Under the pieces are notes generated by a model. It worked only from the letters and a program-made list of their open reading frames with translations. It did no database searches and had not been told where the DNA came from. 9,773 nt of DNA from Lentisalinibacter sp035655155 (lineage in GTDB: Bacteria; Pseudomonadota; Gammaproteobacteria; Steroidobacterales; Woeseiaceae): positions 1 to 9,773 of the forward strand of contig DASRVH010000141.1 in the NCBI GenBank assembly GCA_035655155.1, in the 5' to 3' direction. The position numbers and the translations under genes were made by a program. Shown here piece after piece: positions 6,549 to 9,773 of the stretch (position 1 is the first letter of the stretch; each line of letters starts with the position of its first letter).

Positions 6549-7014
6549 GACTTCCGCTCTGAGACTGTGGCGCCGGCTGTCGCGCTGGCCGCTGGGCCGC
6601 TGGCTGTTCACCCGCGCGGTGTGTCTGCGCGCACCCTACTTCTCGTCCATCTCGCCGCTCATCCTCGAGATCGAGCCGGATCACGTCACCGCGCGGGTGC
6701 GCAAACGGCGCAAGGTGAAGAATCACATCGGCACGGTGCATGCACTCGCCTGCGCCAACCTCTGCGAGCTCTGCGCCGGCGTGCTGATGGAGGCGGCCAT
6801 CCCCGCGGACCGGCGCTGGATCCCGCGGGGCATGAACATCGAGTACTTGGCGAAGGCGGCGACGGACGTGACGGCGACGGCGCGCCTGCCGGAGACGCAG
6901 TGGGACGACGGCGAGGACGTGGCGGTGGACGTGTCCGTCCACGGAGAGGACGGCACCGAGGTGGTGCACGCGGTGATCCGCATGTACATCACGGCGCGGC
7001 CCGCCCGCGCCTGA
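6538..7014 (+). CDS. DUF4442 hotdog-fold protein (possible thioesterase)
   Basis: A 158-residue protein resembling the DUF4442/PaaI-like hotdog family. Seen: an amphipathic, Arg/Trp-rich N-terminus; a strand segment around PLILEIEPDHVTARV (40-54); the central-helix region NHIGTVHALACANLCELC (62-79), where N62, H63, H68 and E77 are candidate active-site positions; then MNIEYLAKA (99-107) and alternating strands to the end. Family knowledge: such proteins are usually dimers or tetramers binding acyl-CoA or acyl-ACP thioesters, but few DUF4442 members have a known substrate. The start at 6538 overlaps the oxoprolinase stop (ATGACGACTGA), with a good ribosome binding site, so the two are almost certainly one operon. 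Nothing in the sequence explains why a thioester enzyme would travel with 5-oxoprolinase. It ends 12 bp from the convergent sheath gene, with no terminator hairpin in the gap. Confidence 0.8.
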   Translation: MTTETSALRLWRRLSRWPLGRWLFTRAVCLRAPYFSSISPLILEIEPDHVTARVRKRRKVKNHIGTVHALACANLCELCAGVLMEAAIPADRRWIPRGMNIEYLAKAATDVTATARLPETQWDDGEDVAVDVSVHGEDGTEVVHAVIRMYITARPARA

Positions 7015-7026
7015 TCCGGGCGGTCT

Positions 7027-8589
7027 TCAGCCCGCCGCGGCGCTGGCGCCGGCGAAGGCCGCGGGGCTGATCCGCGCCCCGGCCGGTTCCTGCACCAGCG
7101 ACCACACCAGCATCTCCGTCTCGCCGGCGGGCCGGAAGCCGATGATGAGGCCGACCGACGGCCGGCCCTGCTGGGCGGCCGTATTGGTGGAGGAATTGCA
7201 GCGCACGAACCAGGCGGCGCCGCCCCGGCCCGCGAAGGCGCCGTCCGCCTCCAGCGCCTGCATGAAATCGCCGACCCGGCGTTCGACCGCCTGCCACAAC
7301 GTACGCTCGCTGCGCCGGAACAGCACCCAGCGCGTGGACCGCTCGACGCGATGGAGGACGAACTGGATCAGCCGCTCGGTGCCGAGGCACCGCGCGCCGC
7401 CGAACACGCTGCCGGTGAAGGCGACGTTCCCCGTCGGCCGCACCCGGCGATCGTCGCCGCGGCGCAGCGTCTGCACCCCGTGGCGATGCAGCGCCGCCGC
7501 TTCCGCGTCGTCCAGCTCCACCGTCGGGCGCAGGTCGCGCAGAAACGCCGCTCCTTCGGCCGGAGACATCCAGACATGGCCGCTCTCGTCGTTGCGGGCC
7601 AGAATGCCGGCGAGCGCGCCGCCGACCGGCAGGACGCCATCGTCCGGGCGGCGCCGGTCGGTCATGCGGGGGAAATAGGTCAGCAGCTGCGGGCTGCGGA
7701 ATCCGTCCCGCCGCAGCGCCAGGTCCAGTTCGGAGAAACTCCGGCAGCCGGAGGGCGGATCGACGATGAGCATGGCGCCGCGGCGCTGGCAGTAGCGCTC
7801 GGCCGCCATCAGGAAGGCCGGGCCGGGATCGCGGCCGCCGCCCATCGGCGGCGCGTAGAGGAAGCTGAAGTGCGCCGCGCCTTCCAGCGCGAACAGCCCG
7901 GTATAGTCCCGCGCCGAGCCGATCAGGTCGTAGTCGGTCAGCGGCTGGCCGTCCGTGCCGGGCTCGTCGGCCGGCGCGTAGGAAACCGCCCGGTCGGCGC
8001 CCCCGGACCGCGTGGCGTCGGGACGGCATTCGGGCAACGGCCCGGCCACGCGCACCAGCCGGGAGGTGAGGAGACGATCGCGGACGTTGTTCTCGGCGTC
8101 ATCGTCGCAGGTGAGTCCCCGGAATATCTCCTGGTCGTCGATCAGGCGGGTGCGCGGCGACAGCCGCTGCACGGTCAGGTTGAAACGGCTGCCGTCGGTG
8201 CCCGGACGACCGTCGATGCCGTCGTAGTCCACGGAGGCGCGGAACGTCTCGCCGGCGCCCGGGCTCAGCGCCGCCAGCGTCAGACCGGCATTGCCGGCAG
8301 GCAGCGTGAGTCTGGCGCCGCGGGCGCCGTTGGCCACGCGGACCACGATCGCGCGACGCCCGCCGTGGGCGAAGAACTGCTCTACGGCAGGGCCGAGGCT
8401 GCTAAGCCGCCAGTGACCGCCGAAGCGACGGGAGAACTCGGAGAAAGAGCCGACGGCGACAGGGTGGTTGACGGGGCCGCAGAGCGCGCGGCCGATGAAG
8501 GCGGCGGTGGTATCGGGACTCGTCGCTATGGACTGATCCCCTGCCGGCATCTCCCCTACGGTGATGCCGGTGTCGGTCGAATCGCTCAA
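7027..8589 (-). CDS. Contractile tail sheath protein, phage/R-type tailocin/eCIS type (orphan)
   Basis: A 520-residue protein with the plan of contractile-tail sheath proteins (FI/gp18-like). Seen: an N-terminal TVGEMPAGDQSIATSPDTTA (10-29) running into AAFIGR, matching the usual EEVPSG...TSTAAFVG arm; SFSEFSRRFGG; AVEQFFAHGGRRAIVVRVA; a middle FNLTVQR and EIFRGL; a YAPP...YCQRRGAMLIVDPP segment; LPVGGALAGILARND; and the C-terminal sheath domain LIQFVLHRVERSTRWVLF...LWQAVERRVGDFM followed by AAWFVRCNSSTNT. The length is normal and no frame break is seen. The frame begins at a TTG (8587-8589); no ATG or GTG lies between it and the upstream in-frame stop. An AGGGG 10 nt upstream supports it. 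An ATG at codon 14 would cut the conserved arm. No tube, baseplate, spike or ATPase gene is nearby, so its partners are distant or absent. Its base composition looks like that of its neighbours. Confidence 0.85.
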   Translation of the reverse strand: MSDSTDTGITVGEMPAGDQSIATSPDTTAAFIGRALCGPVNHPVAVGSFSEFSRRFGGHWRLSSLGPAVEQFFAHGGRRAIVVRVANGARGARLTLPAGNAGLTLAALSPGAGETFRASVDYDGIDGRPGTDGSRFNLTVQRLSPRTRLIDDQEIFRGLTCDDDAENNVRDRLLTSRLVRVAGPLPECRPDATRSGGADRAVSYAPADEPGTDGQPLTDYDLIGSARDYTGLFALEGAAHFSFLYAPPMGGGRDPGPAFLMAAERYCQRRGAMLIVDPPSGCRSFSELDLALRRDGFRSPQLLTYFPRMTDRRRPDDGVLPVGGALAGILARNDESGHVWMSPAEGAAFLRDLRPTVELDDAEAAALHRHGVQTLRRGDDRRVRPTGNVAFTGSVFGGARCLGTERLIQFVLHRVERSTRWVLFRRSERTLWQAVERRVGDFMQALEADGAFAGRGGAAWFVRCNSSTNTAAQQGRPSVGLIIGFRPAGETEMLVWSLVQEPAGARISPAAFAGASAAAG

Positions 8590-8636
8590 ATGCCGATTGC
8601 CCCTGTCGCCCCTGGTGCCTCAGCGTCCAGGCCCTG

Positions 8637-8642
8637 ATTCTA
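8637..8642 (-). promoter_or_regulatory. Possible -10 hexamer for the sheath gene
   Basis: Minus-strand TAGAAT matches TATAAT at 5 of 6 positions. A poor -35 (TGGTAA, 3 of 6) lies 17 bp upstream. It would give a leader of about 40 nt before the TTG start, containing two AGGGG runs. It sits in the 104-bp gap shared with the divergent PLP-enzyme gene, so the two promoters would overlap. Confidence 0.35.
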
Positions 8643-8693
8643 CGGCCTGCCGCGGGGAGTTACCATGCCCGCTGGCATCGACCGGTCCCGCCC

Positions 8694-9770
8694 ATGCAGA
8701 CACCGCGCGGCTATAGTTACCTCGAACAGTCCCACGCCGGGCTCAACCGGCTGCCGCGGGAATTCCTCGGCGTCTTCCCCACGCCGCTGGAATGTCGACG
8801 CACCGACCGCCTGCCGCTCTGGATCAAGCGGGACGACCTCACCCATCCCGACTACGGCGGCAACAAGCTGCGCAAGCTGGAGTATGCCCTCGGCCAGGCG
8901 ATCGCCCGTGGGCATCGCTCGGTCGCCACCTTCGGCGCGGCCGGCTCGAACCACGCGCTGGCCACGGCCGTGCACGCCACCAGCCTCGGTCTCGGCTGCA
9001 CCTGCCTGCTCGGACCCCAGCCCCCCAGCCCGGCGGTACGGCGCACGCTGAACCGGCATCTCGCGCTGGGCACCGAACTGGTGCCCTGGGGTGGCAGCCG
9101 GCAGCAGCGCCTCGCGTTGTACCGGGATCTCTTCCGCGGTCCCGACGCCACGCACCGGCCCTGGGTCATCCCCATCGGCGGGTCCACCTGGCACGGCAGC
9201 GCGGGCTACGTGAATGCGGCCTTCGAACTCGCCGCCCAGATCCGCGCGGGACAGGCGCCGGAACCGGAACTTATCTACCTGCCCCTCGGCACCATGGGCA
9301 CGGTGGCCGGCCTCGCGGCCGGCCTGGCGGCCGCCGGCCTGTCCAGCCGCGTCGTCGCCGTCCGCGTGGTCATCGAGAAAATCGCCGACGAGGCACGCAC
9401 CCGGCGGCTCGGCGCGAAGACGGCCGCCCTGCTGCACCGGCTCGACCGGGCATTTCCGCCCGTGCGGGAGGACGACCTGAACCTGGAGGTGCGCGACGAG
9501 TTCCTCGGCGACGGCTATGCCGTGCCCACCGCGGCGGCCCGCCGGGCGGTCGAGTGGGCTGCCGCGGAAACCGGCCTCACCCTCGAAACCACCTATTCGG
9601 GCAAGGCACTGTCGGCCCTGCTGGCCGACGCGGACTCCGGCCGTCTCGACGGCCGCCCGGTGCTGTTCTGGAACACCTACAGCTCGGCCCCGACGGACGC
9701 ACCCGCCGACCGCCCGATCCGCTCTGGCCTGCCGGAGCCCCTGGCCCGCTACTTCGAATTCAACAGGTAG
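8694..9770 (+). CDS. PLP-dependent enzyme, D-cysteine desulfhydrase/ACC deaminase family
   Basis: A 358-residue cytoplasmic fold-type II PLP enzyme. Seen: RDDLTHPDYGGNKLRKLEY with the Schiff-base lysine K58; AAGSNHALATA (82-92) with S85-N86-H87, the usual substrate-carboxylate loop; a phosphate-binding LPLGTMGTVAG (196-206); TYSGKAL (300-306); and FWNTYSS (325-331). In true ACC deaminases a Glu follows the active-site Tyr and a Leu sits in the later strand motif (E295/L322 in the Pseudomonas numbering). Here these positions are Ser302 and Thr328, the pair reported for plant D-cysteine desulfhydrase. This favours breakdown of D-cysteine to pyruvate, H2S and ammonia, or of a similar D-amino acid, over ACC deamination. 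The motif around Thr328 differs from the usual HxGG, so an unknown substrate is possible. The ATG at 8694 gives a full-length protein, but no clear Shine-Dalgarno sequence precedes it. A weak TACCAT at 8661-8666 could be its -10. Divergent from the sheath gene. Confidence 0.85.
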   Translation: MQTPRGYSYLEQSHAGLNRLPREFLGVFPTPLECRRTDRLPLWIKRDDLTHPDYGGNKLRKLEYALGQAIARGHRSVATFGAAGSNHALATAVHATSLGLGCTCLLGPQPPSPAVRRTLNRHLALGTELVPWGGSRQQRLALYRDLFRGPDATHRPWVIPIGGSTWHGSAGYVNAAFELAAQIRAGQAPEPELIYLPLGTMGTVAGLAAGLAAAGLSSRVVAVRVVIEKIADEARTRRLGAKTAALLHRLDRAFPPVREDDLNLEVRDEFLGDGYAVPTAAARRAVEWAAAETGLTLETTYSGKALSALLADADSGRLDGRPVLFWNTYSSAPTDAPADRPIRSGLPEPLARYFEFNR

Positions 9771-9773
9771 GAG
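9767..9773 (+). repeat. Probable start of a third REP element, cut by the window edge
   Basis: The last seven bases, GTAGGAG, equal the first seven of the REP unit at 2520. The TAG stop codon of the PLP-enzyme gene (9768-9770) lies inside the GTAG head. Seven bases are little evidence, but the motif occurs in this window only at the two REP copies and here, and it lies exactly at a gene end, where REPs are expected. Confidence 0.4.

Noticed and set aside
7015..7026. A bidirectional terminator between the convergent DUF4442 and sheath genes
   Set aside because: The gap is only 12 bp and neither strand shows a hairpin with a T run there or just inside the gene ends.
7351..8637. A 428-codon plus-strand open frame opposite the sheath gene
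   Set aside because: Arg/Ala/Gly-rich with no motif, while the minus-strand frame shows sheath motifs along its whole length.
7027..9770. A prophage or tailocin island
   Set aside because: Only the sheath gene is phage-like; the flanking genes are metabolic, and no integrase, attachment site, lysis or structural partner is visible in the window.
8694..9770. Naming the PLP enzyme ACC deaminase (acdS)
   Set aside because: The diagnostic Glu and Leu are replaced by Ser302 and Thr328, the pair associated with D-cysteine desulfhydrase.

Overview
The window is GC-rich chromosomal DNA (roughly two thirds or more G+C by eye) from a proteobacterium. The protein types, the GTAG-headed extragenic palindromes and the A+B-fused 5-oxoprolinase fit a gammaproteobacterium, possibly one related to the Chromatiales or Ectothiorhodospiraceae. 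That placement is inference; there is no rRNA or marker gene to fix it. I see no tRNA, rRNA, CRISPR array or transposase.

Layout. Positions 1-1036 (minus) hold the N-terminal 345 codons of a membrane-anchored Era-like GTPase that runs off the left edge. Positions 1084-2493 (minus) encode a PutP-type sodium:solute symporter. Positions 2494-2915 are a 422-bp non-coding divergent region packed with inverted repeats: two GTAG-type REP palindromes facing each other, two long hairpins between them, and a minus-strand rho-independent terminator. Positions 2916-6548 (plus) encode a full-length 5-oxoprolinase in which the HyuA-like and HyuB-like halves are one chain. It overlaps by 11 bp a small DUF4442 hotdog-fold protein (6538-7014). 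Converging on that pair is a contractile-tail sheath protein (7027-8589, minus) with no other phage gene beside it. Divergent from the sheath gene is a PLP enzyme of the ACC deaminase/D-cysteine desulfhydrase family (8694-9770). Its active-site residues point to the desulfhydrase side. The last 7 bases of the window repeat the first 7 bases of the REP.

How the genes may work together. The symporter and the 5-oxoprolinase are divergent across one regulatory region, which suggests uptake of pyroglutamate (5-oxo-L-proline) or a related amino acid followed by ATP-driven ring opening to glutamate. Aligned with E. coli PutP, the symporter keeps several functional residues but lacks Asp55 and Trp244, which would suit a substrate or ion mode different from proline/Na+. 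The sheath gene looks like an orphan in a metabolic neighbourhood. The points most worth following are the repeat-rich divergent region with its orphan terminator, the altered transporter site, the lone sheath gene, and the -10-like hexamers lying directly against three SD-less start codons.
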